This document shows, piece by piece, positions 30,740 through 43,452 of a DNA stretch of 64,000 nucleotides. Position 1 is the stretch's first letter. Every line of letters starts with the position of its first letter. A program made the translations under genes and the position numbers. Below the pieces are notes generated by a model that was not told the DNA's origin, did not search any database, and worked only from the letters and a program-made list of their open reading frames with translations. The DNA is from Punica granatum (lineage: Eukaryota; Streptophyta; Magnoliopsida; Myrtales; Lythraceae): positions 32,210,811 through 32,274,810 of the forward strand of contig NC_045128.1 in NCBI RefSeq assembly GCF_007655135.1. The letters are read 5' to 3'.

Positions 30740-33690
30740 ATCTCAACAAGCCAAGGATCATGGACAAAGCTCAAGGAGACAATGGGATCAAGGATGGTTA
30801 CCGAGAACATCGATTCGACTATGTATATGTAGTTGAGTCATTCTAGTCCTCTTACAGTAAATATCGATAATCGTCACTCTCGTATATGGAATCTACCTTG
30901 TATCTCTAACGAGACGCATGTTATGCCACTTCTTTTAATAAAAGAAATTATATGTATAGAATTTCTTTTTTTTTATGGGATCACGATTATCTTCAACTTA
31001 TTGACTGATATTAATTTCGTTCAGATATTAGTTTGACTTAAATAACACGAGATATTTTTAGCGAGTTTTGAATTATCTATACTGCATCTTATAAAGTCCA
31101 CCACTAGGAGCTTAATTTACTATTGACCCACATTCTTGCAATTACTCTTTTTTTTTCCGATCAAAAAGTCGTGAGAGAATTTGACCTTGTAATTACAGGG
31201 GTAATTAAAATTACTCCTCACTTAATAAGTGCACTTCCTTTTGTTAACTTCCTCGTAAGAGTTGACGATGTTTACTATTTAATCAATAGCTATATTATTT
31301 TCACCAGATATATGAATTGGGAAATACACATCCATTTACATACATATGCGAGTAAATAGTTATATACATATATATATATATATATGTATGATAAAATATC
31401 TCTTTTATCACAGTGCTCCTTATATTTAAAAAAGAAAAAAACCAAAGGAGACAGCATGTGGCATAGGAATGGAGCATCTAATCCTATGTTGGGATTATAT
31501 ATAGACTTTTTGACTCCAGACAAGATAACCCTATGGATAATTAATCCTATATATATCTCATGTTAGGCAGACATCAAACATATCATATGCATGCACGATC
31601 AATCCATATATCTAGCAATTGTCTCAATTTCTATGGATCTCTCGACTTTTTTTTTTTTTAAATAATTTTATTTATATATATAGACTTTTGAGGTCAGGGA
31701 AAAGAAGAAGAAAGGTTGCTTTCTTCCTTTATTAGTCATTCATGTTGGCGTCTATTGTTGATATCTCATAACATATGCGGGCCTTCAGTAATGAGAGCTT
31801 CCCTTTGAAGTACCAAACCGTCACGATAAGAAAAAGCTTAAAGGGGACCTGTACCATCAGCCGTATACATGTCCTGGTCAGGGTTATAATTGATTAGGGA
31901 AAACAAGCTCCCACTTAATTAATGGTCCCCTAAGCCGAATAGAGCATACGCTCTCGTTTTCGGGACACGCCATGTTCGCTTTCGGAAGAGCGTGTCTCAG
32001 CCAGGTCTCAGCCGCAATACCCATTGTGACAAGTTGTTCCTATCCTGTCACGTTCAGCTTGATTGTGTAGATCTTCCAAACCAAATTGCCCCCATCATGT
32101 AGGGGCAAAATCATAATAATAATAATGATAATAACAATAACAAGTTTGAGCTTAGAGATCTAACTAATATACAAGCATTTTACGGGGTCGCACAATTCGA
32201 CGATGCTATATTTATATATATATTCATAATGGTTCGACTTGGGAAATTCTATTCTATTCTATTTCGAGTTATCTGAGATAATTACTGAGGTGATTACGTA
32301 GATTATTATCTACTACTTTACCAAGACTCATTAACGCATATGGTGAAACAATGATCGAACGTCCAGCGTGTAGCATTTATTCGATGAGGGCTCCGGGTCG
32401 AATATATGATGATGCAAGATAGATATTCTGGAGTTAGTGCTCTTGTGGTCTTGACCACAAACGTCACAGGCTTCATGTTGGGACTGATGGGGGTCAAAGG
32501 TTCCTTTGAAGTCTTCTTGTATGTATACAGTGTATGTATATCTATATATATATATATATATCTATAATGTGTATTATTCTCCATATATCAGTGTCAGCCG
32601 TGAATGGATAATAAATAAAGCAGTAAGAATTGGAAGCAACGTTTTTTTCTTTTTCACTTAGAATGAGAATATTTGACATTCTTGAATGCAAAGGGAATCG
32701 TATTCTTTATGGCTAACTTAGCACCATCCATGTCAATATACACAGATACAGCAAAGGTCGATTTTGATTAGGTTTACATGCACCTCAACCGACGTCCCTA
32801 TCCCCGTAAAAAGATTAGGTCGGCACTTTCTCGGTCTCGTCGGATTCTTTCAAAAATGGACCAAGGCGAGTTTTTCTTTCCTTTTCTCTTTGTAATTTTT
32901 CACGTTACGTGGAAATGCAAGTACTAGAAATTTATTATTATTACTTATTTTTTTTAGGAAAAATGTATAATTTCGTTTGGTCTGGACTTGTCCATTGGAG
33001 GTTTTTTAATGGGCTTGACCCGCCGGATGCGGCCTAGTTCGGCAAAGTGAAGGGGCCCAATAGCCTATGGGTGGGCCTGCCTACTTGGGAATCCGATTAG
33101 ACCTGTCTAATTTGATCTTTCAGCCCATTGCCTATTTTTATCATTTCGGCCCATTGGGTTAATTTGATCATTCGGCACATTGGGCTACGTAAGGCTCCCT
33201 CCCCTCAACTATTTTTTTTGTATGTATCTATAATTTATTATAAATTCTTTCACACACTTTTTCTTAATCATTATTATTACAATTATTTTTTAATATTATA
33301 AATTTTCTTAACTATTTTGTCTTCGTCTCCGAGAGTAAAGTAGATCAATAATTATATTATGAAACCAAATATAAACTTAAAGATTTTCACCTCAGTCATT
33401 TTCGAATTTTTATTGCCCAATGGATAATTCCATTTTTACATTATTAGCAATTTGATCCTCCGGCCGAGGAGGTTTACAAATATGGCCTCGTGTTGAGTAG
33501 CTTACATGACATTATCAGCAAGTCCAACTTTAAGGAATTAGCCTTATGTCTTCGGAGATTCTCGATATTTCTTTCAAACATGCGATATGAATTTTCGTAC
33601 TATCGTCGGATATGTGTTTTTGAAAGTTCGTGAAATGGAGCTCCTACGGTACGTATAAGTAATGTTTTTATTAGGGCCCAATGCAATTCT
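30740..33690. other. Intergenic, no gene seen
   Basis: Contains (TA)n tracts near 31370-31385, 32210-32222 and 32541-32562. The region 31740-32100 is less AT-rich, with short inverted pieces (gagcatacgctct, ttcggaagagcg), but I cannot assign it. 32990-33200 repeats the phrase 'ggcccattgggttaatttgatcattcggc' in slightly varied form. Confidence 0.4.
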
Positions 33691-33706
33691 CCCGTTTTCT
33701 CCAGCC

Positions 33707-33743
<37 letters not shown>
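33707..33743 (+). repeat. (TTA)n microsatellite
   Basis: About twelve TTA units roughly 100-200 bases before the likely 5' UTR of the uridylyltransferase gene. Confidence 0.9.
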
Positions 33744-34993
33744 CTCCGAAGATCATTCGACGGTCCCGAAAGTGATCGACCGAACTCTTTGGAGTCTTAC
33801 CGAGTCCTTTCGGGTCAACCGACAACGGTCGACCCAACAAGCTTCCGTACAATCAACAAGCTTCTCTCTGAAGCTTCCCCTGCTTTAGTCCCCAGCGGAG
33901 TTTCTCTCTCCACATTTTCAACGGGGGTAGGAACCTTCTGGCAACTCAGCGGACTCCGACAGCGATTGCGAGGCACTGTCCGTTCAAACTCGACAAGAGT
34001 AAGCGGAGTTTTCCTGCTCTTGACGTTCTCTCCTGGGCTTTGTGCCCTTCTCTGAGTTTTTATTGGTTGCCCGCCAGATGTTCGTTCATGTGCATGACTG
34101 AATTTCCGATGATAGGATCGATCTGCTTTTTGTCCCACTCGTTAGGTAGTTATCAGGGAAGGTTTTGGCTGTAATTATGAGTGGCATTTATGGGTGTTTC
34201 TGCAGCATCTGAACCTTTTTTCTCATGGCAGAGTCAGCTGTATTTATGATCCCAAAGATTCCTTGTCCTTTCTGTTGCATTGTAACTGGTTTGACAAAAT
34301 ACCAAGAAATTGCTTTTTGGGAAATCATTTGGATGAAGAATAGATGTATAATTCAACAAGCATCGTCATGAAAGTACCAGCTTTACCTGTCAGTCGGACC
34401 TTATATGTTAAATGTGGTAACATGCTATTTCATGGCCTGTGGCAAATTTTGTACGTCTTTGTTGCTGGACAATTTTGGAAGCCATAGATATAGATATGTT
34501 GCTAGTTTCGTACTTACCAGTGAATTAGTAATTGCAGGGGCAAATTGGATTTTATTTCCAAATGTTCTCCAGAGAATTGAACTGGTGTTACAATGTAGCA
34601 TTTTAGCTTCCGATTATCTATTTTGAGAACTAATAATGCGACCCCAAGATTTAATTTTTCATGTCATCGTCATTTCTTCACTTGTTGCCATCCCAAATAT
34701 GTCTATCATCAATTTCTAGTTCAATGTGCCCATCATTGTTGTTGAAATTAATTTTTGATGTTTCACTGGATACTGATTTGTGGATGCCCCAATGGATTTA
34801 CGGGTTTCATTTAGCATAAATAATTTAAAAAGTGTAGCACCTGAGAGATTGCATTTGTCTAACATATCATATCCTTGGTGGGGGTCTGTTACTGCATGTA
34901 CTGTTTTTCCTCTTTCCAGCTGATTAGTACTTCGAATTGTTTGTGAGCTGTTGACTTAGTTTGCATCGTGTTTTCTGTCAACAGCAGTGAGAA

Positions 34994-35147
34994 ATGAATA
35001 CCAATCGTTTTGATGGTATCATCAACGGCATACTTGCAGAAATCAAACCTCAGCAGGAGGATTGGGCTATTAGATTTCAAGTCATTGATGAGTTGCGAAA
35101 AGTGGTCGAGTCAGTCGAAAGTTTAAGAGGTTATTTGCCTGAAATTA

Positions 35148-35189
<42 letters not shown>

Positions 35190-37960
35190 TATATAAACTA
35201 TATCTGTGCATAGAAGTTGTATTAACCAAATGTGGAGATATGAGTAACATGTGGAACAACAAATCCTCTTACTTTATTGAACCATATAATATGACGACCT
35301 AAAGGAAAAACTCCAGTTGCGTTTTCTCTTCCTGTCTTTGTTATATTTTACTTACTGATTGAATATGTTTTATGAGAAAGGTGGCCATCTGACTTTAACT
35401 CAAAATAGTCAATGTAAATGCATATCATTTAAATATTTCAGTTTGTATTGTTGTGCCTTATCACTTGGTTTTTACAGGTGCAACGGTAGAACCATTTGGA
35501 TCATTTGTCTCTAATCTATTCACAAGATCGGGAGACTTGGATATATCCATTCAGTTATCGTACAGTACACACATTATATTTACTGGGAAGAAGCTTAAAC
35601 AGCAGTTACTGCAAGAGTTGTTAGGAGCTTTGAGAAATGGTAGTTTGTATTTTCAACTATTCCCTTTTCAAAAACTTATTGTTTCTACTCCTTTTTTCCT
35701 TGAATGCATACATATTATTGCTGAGCTTTTTGATATGGGCAGGGGGGTGGCGCAAACTACAATTCGTGGAACGTGCTAGAGTGCCCATATTGAAGTTCGA
35801 GAGCAACCACTACAGAATCTTGGGTGATATTTCAGTGGAGAATTTGCAGGGTCAAATTAAGTCAAAGTTCTTGCTTTGGCTCGGCGAGATAGATGGACGG
35901 TTCCGCGACATGGTTTTACTTGTATGTTTTCTTATTAAAGGCAATGCTTGTTGATTTTAAGTGCTTCCGTTTCAACTGATCACAGAGGGGGAAAAACAAA
36001 ACCGGAGAAGAAGAGAAAGTAATATTCTGCCTTTTTCTAACTTCTCTCATTTTCTTATCTAGGTCAAGGAATGGGCCAAAGCCCAGGATATTAATAATCC
36101 CAAATACGGGACCATCAACTCTTACTCTCTTTGTTTGCTGGTCATCTTTCATTTTCAGGTCAGTCTCAGAATGAATAACCTTTGCTATTTCCCATGCATC
36201 GAAAGAAATTGTTATACATATAATTTATTATTGACGCATTTTGTTGTAATTGAAATAATTATGCTTTCCATTTAGTTTTTTTCTGCTCTTTCTTTTGATA
36301 TCTTGTTTGTCTGTCTGCAGACTTGCACACCTCCAATTTTTCCCCCTCTAATAGAGATATACCCTGGGAATGTTGTCGATGATCTCAAAGGTATTTAAGT
36401 TTTCATCTCGATTTATTTTCATGATAAATTTCCTGACTTTTGGTTCTAAGGGTCGATTCAGTGTTCTTTGCCACCTTGACATATATATTTCTCCTTTCAG
36501 TTTGTTTGGACGTTAATATATTTCCATTCCAAAATTTTGAGGAAATACATTTTAAGCTCGATTCTTCAATACAACATCAATGGAGCTTTCCTTTTGATGC
36601 AGTCTCTTTGAATGTCTCTTCTTAATCTGTTCATTTTTCTCAGACCTCACTCAAGTTTCCAATTTTCATCCCTCCTAGCAACGAGTTGAGCTTTATTGCT
36701 GTACAAACTTTTCTGGGCTTAGAACATGAGAATTATTGGGTGAACCGTAATGTTTAGGTCTGGTAGGGCTCTCTTATAGAAGGGAAAAAGAAAAGAAAGA
36801 GAGGGAGGAGATGAAGACTAACGCACGATGCTTTTTTTTCTGACACATGGCACAGGCGTGAGGGCCGATGCAGAGAGACATATAGCTGAAACCTGTGCTG
36901 CTAACATAAATAGGTTCAGATCAAACAGATCTGGACATATTAATAGAAGTTCTTTGTCTGAGCTCTTCATTTCATTTCTTGCGAAGGTAATATTCTCGAC
37001 TAAGCGAGCTCCTATCATTCACCTTAAGGAAATATTATGGGAGCCTTTCCTAGAAGAATTAAATATTTTTGTTCAAGTTGCTAATATTCTTGTCTCGGGG
37101 CCCCTTCTGCAGTTTTCGGGGTTAGTGGCAAAGGCTGTGCAACTTGGGATTTGCCCATACACAGGGCGGTGGGAGAGGTTAAGCAGCAATACCAGATGGA
37201 TGCCGAAGACTTATGCGATGTTTGTAAGGCCTCTCTTCCGTCTCTTCCTTTGGAAATAATAGTTCATCAAATCTCCAATGATTCTTTTGCGTGGAAAATG
37301 GTTTCTTGAAAAATATCTATTGGAATTTAACCATAAATATTCTCGACAGGTACCAGGTTTTCAGCATAACAAGCATCGGAAAATGCTGGGAAATTTTTTT
37401 TTTTTCTAATAGAAAGTACTTCTGTTGAAAGTAAACTGATCCTAATTGCCCAAACTTTTTGTTAGGTCGAGGACCCTTTAGAGCAGCCTGAGAACACTAC
37501 AAGGGCAGTGAGCAACAGGCAACTCGCTAGGATATCTGAGGCGTTCAATTTCTCCTACGAAAGCCTGTTATCAGCCAATCAAAACCCATCTAAGTTGCTT
37601 GCTCTGCTGGGGAGGGGCCCATCTTCAAGGAACGAGCGCCATGCTGGTGGTCAGGGTAGCAACCACCGTCCACGGGCATATCAGGCCGGGAGACCGAAGC
37701 AGCAGCAGTTACAAAAGAACGGATTTGACCGTCCGAGTCCCATGGTTGGCAATAAGTTGATCAATGAAGGACCCATGCAGCAGAATCTGAAAGGTTCATC
37801 ATCACACGAAGCTTGGAGTCAGCCTCTTCCAAACGGTGGGAAGCAAACATGGAGACAGACTGTTCCAAACGGTGTGAAGCCTCAACAGACCGTGAAGCAA
37901 GATCGGAACCAACCAAGCCAATCTTGGAAGCCTCGGTCTGGTGCAGATAATAAAGCTTAA
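34994..37960 (+). CDS. HESO1: HESO1-like terminal uridylyltransferase
   Basis: Nucleotidyltransferase that adds 3' uridines to unmethylated miRNAs and siRNAs and to RISC-cleaved 5' fragments, marking them for decay. Exons: 34994-35129, 35478-35639, 35743-35921, 36063-36158, 36321-36390, 36856-36986, 37113-37223, 37466-37960; all joins keep phase and give 459 residues. The catalytic block PFGSFVSNLFTRSGDLDIS supplies G53-S54, D65 and D67; the third carboxylate is D128 in LGDISVEN. The PAP-associated region contains DMVLLVKEWAKAQDINNP, NSYSLCLLVIFHFQ and FTGRW-like YTGRWERLSSNT. The C-terminal 130 residues are low complexity, rich in Q, N and G, as in Arabidopsis HESO1. A 5' UTR intron from about 33999 to 34984 is plausible. 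The next two genes match the Arabidopsis order. Part of exon 3 is duplicated inside the BPM3 intron. Confidence 0.93.
35148..35189 (+). repeat. Compound (TC)n(AC)n microsatellite in HESO1 intron 1
   Basis: About nine TC units followed by about twelve CA units, starting some 20 bases inside the intron after the first coding exon. Confidence 0.9.
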
Positions 37961-39060
37961 AGGGCTCCGATATTTGGATGTTCCAGTGTTGCGAATTTTT
38001 GCCTTTCACTGGAAATTGCTCGAAGATGGCGAAGGACGGGATTCGAAATATTCGGTTGGAAGAGACTCGAGTGTTGTTTATTTAGACTTAATACGTGCTG
38101 AAAAGCACTCGATATAGTAAGTGCTTTAGTGCTTAAGTGAAAATTGTTTGACTGAGCACAATTATAAGGGCTGAAAACTTGAAGTTATTTGAATTTATAT
38201 TTAAATGATTGTCCAATATTTTATCTTCCTTTCACTTTTGAAAATCTTTTTTAATTTTTGTTACCATTTTAACCCCAAAAATCGAAAGTGCAGAAAAGGG
38301 AAACCAGGAGATTAAGGAGGACTTGATTGTAGAGGTAGGGGAGCCACCACCGCCATAGAATCACATCCCCTCTCTTCGAGGGGGAGATTAGAGGCTGTTG
38401 GCGGCCTCACTGAGGGCAGTCGTGGCTGGCGATAAGGTTCTCACCGCTCGAACCCCACTAGGGGCAGTCGCGGTTGTGGCTGGCGACACAGCCTCATGAG
38501 GGGCGATCTCAGAAAGGGGAGTAATTCCAAGTGAATGGTGGCTTAAACATCGGCCATCACCAATCGGTCGAGGTCTCCAACGTCCTCTGATGTCGCTTGG
38601 CAATCTCAATTGGGTGGTGGAGAATGGCGTTAGAGCCACCATTGTCCACCTAGCTCCCCCTGTCGTGCTCTCTTTTACTCTAGTTTTTTTTTTTTTTTAT
38701 AGGTATGACTCTAGTTTTTATTACTTCTAAGAGAAATAGGACCTTGTTGCGATCACAGTAAGTATTTGGTTGGCTCAGCGATTAAGGTAAAATAAGAAAA
38801 AGAAGTATATTTTGAATTAACTTACAGGTTTTTCACTTTATAAGTTATGTCAATTTTGTTTTGAATAAATAAACGATTTAAATCAAATTAAGTGTTTTTT
38901 TAGTCAAATCAAATTAAGTGTTGAAAATTTAATTTTAATGCTTCAGTAGTCTTTTGATGCACGAGTTTATGCTTTATGACGTGTTTATTTTCGTTCAAAT
39001 TTGAATTTAAATTATAATTGGCTAATATATTATATAATATTATATATATATATATTTTAT
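37961..39060. other. HESO1 3' flank and GC-rich repeat patch
   Basis: 37961-38200 is probably 3' UTR. 38330-38660 is GC-rich and internally repetitive (gggcagtcgtggctggcgat recurs as gggcagtcgcggttgtggct), without a real open frame. 38700-39060 is AT-rich. No gene. Confidence 0.4.
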
Positions 39061-40391
39061 GAATAAATTATATTGGTGATCCAAAAAGTTTTACAAATAT
39101 ATCAGGTTGGTTCAAAAAGTTTTTTTTTGCTACTTAATTGTACAAAATGTTTCAAAACTATTTCTTTGTAGTACATTCTATCAATTTATGATTGACGTTG
39201 TTAGAAAATATTGATGTGGCAAGGAACTTTTTAATAAAAAAATATTTTTTAATTTTAATTAAAATTCTGAACTTTTTAAAATTTCAAAACGACCTAAAAT
39301 TTTTGGACTTTTTCAATTTTGTCCCAAGTCTCTCTCTCCCTCCACTGTTCATCGTCTTCCTCCTCCCCTCCATTGTTCATCACTGTTCATCATCTCGCCG
39401 AGTCGAAGGCACGGCTATTCTTAGCGTTTCGGCGATTCTTCGAATCGACGAAGCACGACTTCTGAAGCTTCGGGAGTCCAAGAAGTGCAGCCTAGGACTT
39501 TGGATTGACGGAGATGCTACCGCATTTGAGGTAAGAGTCGATGAGCTTGTGGCTCAGAGAGAGGTGGCAAAACCTGTTCTTGACCAGATGGGTATGGACA
39601 ATCTTGAGGTTTGAGAGGTTCTTGGTCGCTGTGCATTGGTGTATGAGGGAAGATAAGCATGGAGAAGAGGTCGTGAGCTGGGCATGTGCAGATGTGGAAA
39701 AGAAGGGCTGAGAAGTAGAGGAGGAACCACGCGAGGGTTTTGGTCTTCTCTCTCTCTCTCTCTCTTCTTGGGAGCAGCGGGAACGAACGGTAATCGAAGA
39801 GACACAGACTGAATGAAGACTTATGCTGGTTCAGCAGAGGAAAGGAATCGAAAGGAGGCAGCTCCAATTGGACCGAGTTCACCGCTTTGTTGTCTAGATC
39901 TGGGCGGCAATTTCGGCTTGCAGCTCAAATTCGGCTTCCAGCATCTTCAACTTCAAAGCCTTCCCTTACAGCTTCCATGGACTCTGACGACTTGGGCGGA
40001 TGAGGGGGAGAAGCGCTGGGAACTGGAGTTCGAGCTTGGAACCAGGCTTGAGTTCAAGTTGGTGGAGCTCGGGCTTGAACGATGGAGGGGAGGAGGAAGA
40101 CGATGAACAATGGAGGGAAAGAGAGGGTTGGGGCAAAATTGAAAATGTCCAAAAACTTTAAACCGTTATAAAATTTTAAAAAGTTTGGAGTTTTAATTAA
40201 AATTAAAAAATATTTTTTATTAAAAAGTTTATTGCCACATTAACATTTTTTAACGGCGTCAATAATGAATTAATGGAATGTACTACAAAGAAACAGTTTT
40301 GAAATATTTTGTATCATCAAGTAGCAAAAAAAATTTTTGGACCAACCTGATATATTTATAAATTTTTTTGGACCAACAGTATAATTTACAC
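39061..40391. mobile_element. Long-TIR element carrying captured gene sequence (Pack-MULE-like)
   Basis: About 310 bases at the left (39061-39375) match the reverse complement of the right end (about 40080-40391) at high identity over the full length, from 'taaattatattggtgatcc' to 'catcgtcttcctcctcccct'. Flanking AT-rich 9-mers are similar but not identical (atattttat, tatttttat). The 700-base centre is GC-richer than the arms and contains part of a PPR gene on the minus strand. Long arms with a captured gene piece are the mark of Pack-MULEs; superfamily assignment is inferred. Confidence 0.7.
39505..39720 (-). pseudogene. Captured fragment of a PPR protein gene
   Basis: The minus strand reads LSSLIHQCTATKNLSNLK, then IVHTHLVKN and LSHKLIDSYLKCGSI, before a stop. 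This is the typical pentatricopeptide repeat pattern near the N-terminus of plant organelle RNA-binding proteins (…VHxHLxKxG…LxxxLIDxYxKCG…). Only one to two repeats are present, and no start codon or continuation exists, so it is a fragment within the element at 39061-40391. A (GA)n tract interrupts the sequence upstream of it (39750-39770). Confidence 0.65.
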
Positions 40392-41272
40392 TATTTTTAT
40401 ATATATTCAGTTCCAAGTAACACTAGTTACCGATTAAACACTATATTACAATAGTTTAATATCATAAAGTAAACGAACACTAAATACAATAGAATTATAA
40501 GAAAAATACAATGTCCGCTTCTATCAAACGATTATCCCTATGAATAACATATGTATTTCTCATTGGGAATCAAATATATTTGCATAATCAAACCAATTAT
40601 AATGTAATCAATAATTTAAATTTACCTTTTAAAATGATCCTTGTATCGCCAAACAACATAGATAAAAGTTAGCGATTACCATATAGATCTACTAAATTTC
40701 ATTAGAAATTAAATAATTAGAAAAATATACATATCATGGATTGAACATTTTTCAATAGATATTTTCATTGTAATAATTATTCATAAATATTTAATTTAAA
40801 GAAATAATATAAATATTAAGTGAATATTATGATGAATATAATTGTCAATATATATATATATATATATATATATATCTAAACTAAGCACAAGCTATTTAAA
40901 ATACCTATATTTATTTTTATTGATTTTATGGAATAGAAATAATTTAGAGTATCAACTATGTTATGAACAGTTATATTATATATTCCCGATTGAAAACATT
41001 CAAGATCTTTTTTAATTAAATATTTAGTGAAAAATAAAATTCAAATTGATTAATTTTTTTAAATTTTTAAATTTTATAAATATTCAAGCATTTCTGTACA
41101 TAATAAATGTATCAATTATGTTTTATTATATACACTAGTATAGTGACTCATGCGAGGCACATTTTCTTTAATCTACTAGTAATATTTTGATTTCATAACT
41201 TTGATAGATATGATAACATTTTTTCGATATGATATGAACGTCTAATATTGGGGAAGAGTACATACATTTAAA
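40392..41272. other. Intergenic, AT-rich, nothing recognised
   Basis: Contains an (AT)n tract at 40847-40875. No open frame or repeat ends seen. Confidence 0.5.
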
Positions 41273-41904
41273 AGGGGAAAATGACACTAGTGGTCCTAAA
41301 ATTTTTTCATTTTTTGACATTGAGTCCTAAAAGTTTCACTTCGAAAAATCAAGTCCTAAAACGTTTGGAAAGTGTCAGCGGTGGTCCCATCCGTCCCTTG
41401 GGGTCACCGAGCCGCCAACATGGAGTTAATGGTGTCAGTTTCGTCCACGCGGCTGTCAGTTTGCTAACGTGGCGCTCTTGCCCCGAATGGAAACCCGAAA
41501 ACTCGTGATTCGACCCGGAAACTTGTGAAACCCTTGCCTCGGCTCCAAAGGAAAGAAAATGAAAGAGAAAACTCGAAAGTAAAACCCTTGCCCCTGCTCT
41601 GGAAGTAAAACCCGAAAGCTTTGAAAGAGAACTCGGGAAAGCTACTGGAAAGAAATTTGAGAAACCAGTAGAGGAAGTAGCACGAGTAGAGGAGCATGGT
41701 GATTGTTTTGCTCGAGCAAGCACGAGTAGGCAGAACAAGAAGAGGAGGTAGCACGAGCATAGGAGGAAAGGAAAGGAGAGGAGAGGAGGTAGTACGAGCA
41801 CAGCACTGTACTGTTGTTCTTCTTCATTTACTGAGTAGAGGAGAGTAGGAGAGGAGGTTGCGGGTGAGTAGAGGTAAGGAGGTGAGGAGAATCTGACCCG
41901 AACC

Positions 41905-41955
41905 GAAGAAGAAGAAGAAGAAGAAGAAGAAGAAGAAGAAGAAGAAGAAGAAGAA
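41905..41955 (+). repeat. (GAA)17 microsatellite
   Basis: Fifty-one uninterrupted bases of GAA units in the leader of the truncated Mutator element. Confidence 0.9.
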
Positions 41956-42135
41956 GGGGGAAGCTCAGGATCAGCAAACCCGACCTCAAGAAGAAGACTC
42001 GAAGAAGAAGAAGAGGAAAGCTGAATTTTTACAAGGTAGTGTTCATTTACTGTTGAATTTTTTTGGCAAACTGTGTTTTAATGAAAGATTGTCAATATTC
42101 ATTACATGTTTGTTCTGTTACATTGGTCTTGTAGG

Positions 42136-43345
42136 ATGGATAACTTGAACTATCATGGATACATACTTGAAATACACCATGGTAGTTCCCTTAAGGAAGA
42201 AGGAGGAGAAGTGTTGTATGGTGGGGGTGAGATATTGCATTGGGATATTGACTCAAACAAAGTGTATGTTACACATATGGTGAAAGAATTGGAAAATATG
42301 GGGTATAAAGGTAATGTAGAGATGATCTTATATAGGGTCTATGGGAAGAGGTTAAAAGAGGGATTATTTGAGGTGTACAATAACAGTTCTGTCATTCAAC
42401 TCATAGAGCAGTTGTTGGAGCATAAATATTACCAACTATATGTGAAGCACATAACCGACCCCAAAGCATTTCAGTAACCTAAGGTGGCTACTAAGAGAGG
42501 TGTTGAGGAGACTGCATCTGGTATTTTACGAAGGAAGGGAGTTGATGTTGTTGTAGATCGAGCTGCAGAAGAAAGTGAAGAGAACGGTAATGGGAGTGAG
42601 AGTGATTTTGCTTATGAGGATGTGCTTGCAGATCTAAGTGAAGAAGATGATCATAAGCTCCAAGACATCAAATCTCAAGTTCAAATTGCGAAGAAGAAGA
42701 GAGCTGAAAAGTTGAAGAGTTTGCGACTACAGAAGGATCTAGAGACTATTAGAAGGGAAGCAAAACAAGATAAACAAGCAAAACAAGATAAGCAAGATAA
42801 CAATGGCAAAGAGAAAGATGGCGTTATTGTTACTGTTGATGCAGGAGATGAATGATACATAACCAATTATCCATCTTCTAATGAGGCCTGCAACATTAAC
42901 TCTGGTAAATCAAGTTCAGAGTTTGGGGATGATAAAGACACAATGAGAGAAAAGCAACCTAGAAGTTACTTCAAAAAGTCGAGTACTTGTGAGTGGCCTA
43001 CTTTTATTGTAGGTCAACTGTTTGAAGAAAGAAAACAGTTTAAGGATGCAATTTGTTTGACTTCTTTGAAGACCTTAAGGAACCTATACTTAAAAAAAAA
43101 TTGCAAAGAGTATATAAGAGTGAGGTGTAAAGAGATGAATTGTCCTTAGAAGATAGTTGTTAAATTCATGAAAAAACTTGGTGCTTATCAGGTGAAGAAA
43201 ATCTTTGACAATCGCCTGCAATATCACGTACAATAATAGTAGAGTGAATAGCCAATGGTTGGCTAGACATTACATGAACCCAATCCGATCACTTCCATCC
43301 ATCAAGCTAAATGAATTCACTGTCATCCATCAAGCTAAAAGTGAT
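42136..43345 (+). pseudogene. MuDR transposase N-terminal part, inactivated by stops
   Basis: One frame begins MDNLNYHGYILEIHHG, the PB1-like N-terminal domain found in many plant MuDR proteins, and reaches TAA at 42475-42477. The same frame continues through an acidic linker (EEDDHKLQDIKSQ, RAEKLKSL) to TGA at 42853. It then reads FIVGQLFEERKQFKDAI and YIRVRCKEMNCP, the MuDR DNA-binding domain, to TAG at 43147. After a frame change, NSQWLARHYMNPIRS follows. The catalytic DDE domain is absent. Three in-frame stops without indels over more than 1 kb suggest fairly recent decay. An acceptor-like 'cttgtag' precedes the ATG, so a leader intron is likely. Confidence 0.8.
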
Positions 43346-43452
43346 ATACAATGATATTAGTGCATTCTTGCAATTTCTCCTTCAACTATATAGTAATAAT
43401 TTTACAAGTTTAATTGATTTTCAATCATTCAATTAAATTTTTTATTGGCTCG

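Larger units (their letters stand above)
41273..43350 (+). mobile_element. Truncated MuDR-type Mutator element
   Basis: The left end 'gacactagtggtcctaaaa' is a typical plant Mutator-like terminus, followed by a GC-richer leader, a (GAA)n tract and the transposase reading frame at 42136. The matching right terminus is not present; the sequence loses resemblance after about 43345, just before another Mutator-like insertion at 43462. The element is therefore truncated. Confidence 0.6.

Noticed and set aside
31740..32100. Possible non-coding RNA because of composition and short inverted pieces
   Set aside because: No match to tRNA, snRNA or a known miRNA that I could recognise, and the inverted pieces are short.
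33574..34138. Open frames on both strands near the TTA microsatellite
   Set aside because: They are created by the microsatellite and by the GC-rich probable 5' UTR of HESO1. No domain is seen.
39192..40106. Open frames on both strands (140, 121 and 97 codons) inside the long-TIR element
   Set aside because: They start in the inverted arms or low-complexity DNA. Only the short PPR-like part on the minus strand looks like real former coding sequence, and it lies in a different frame.
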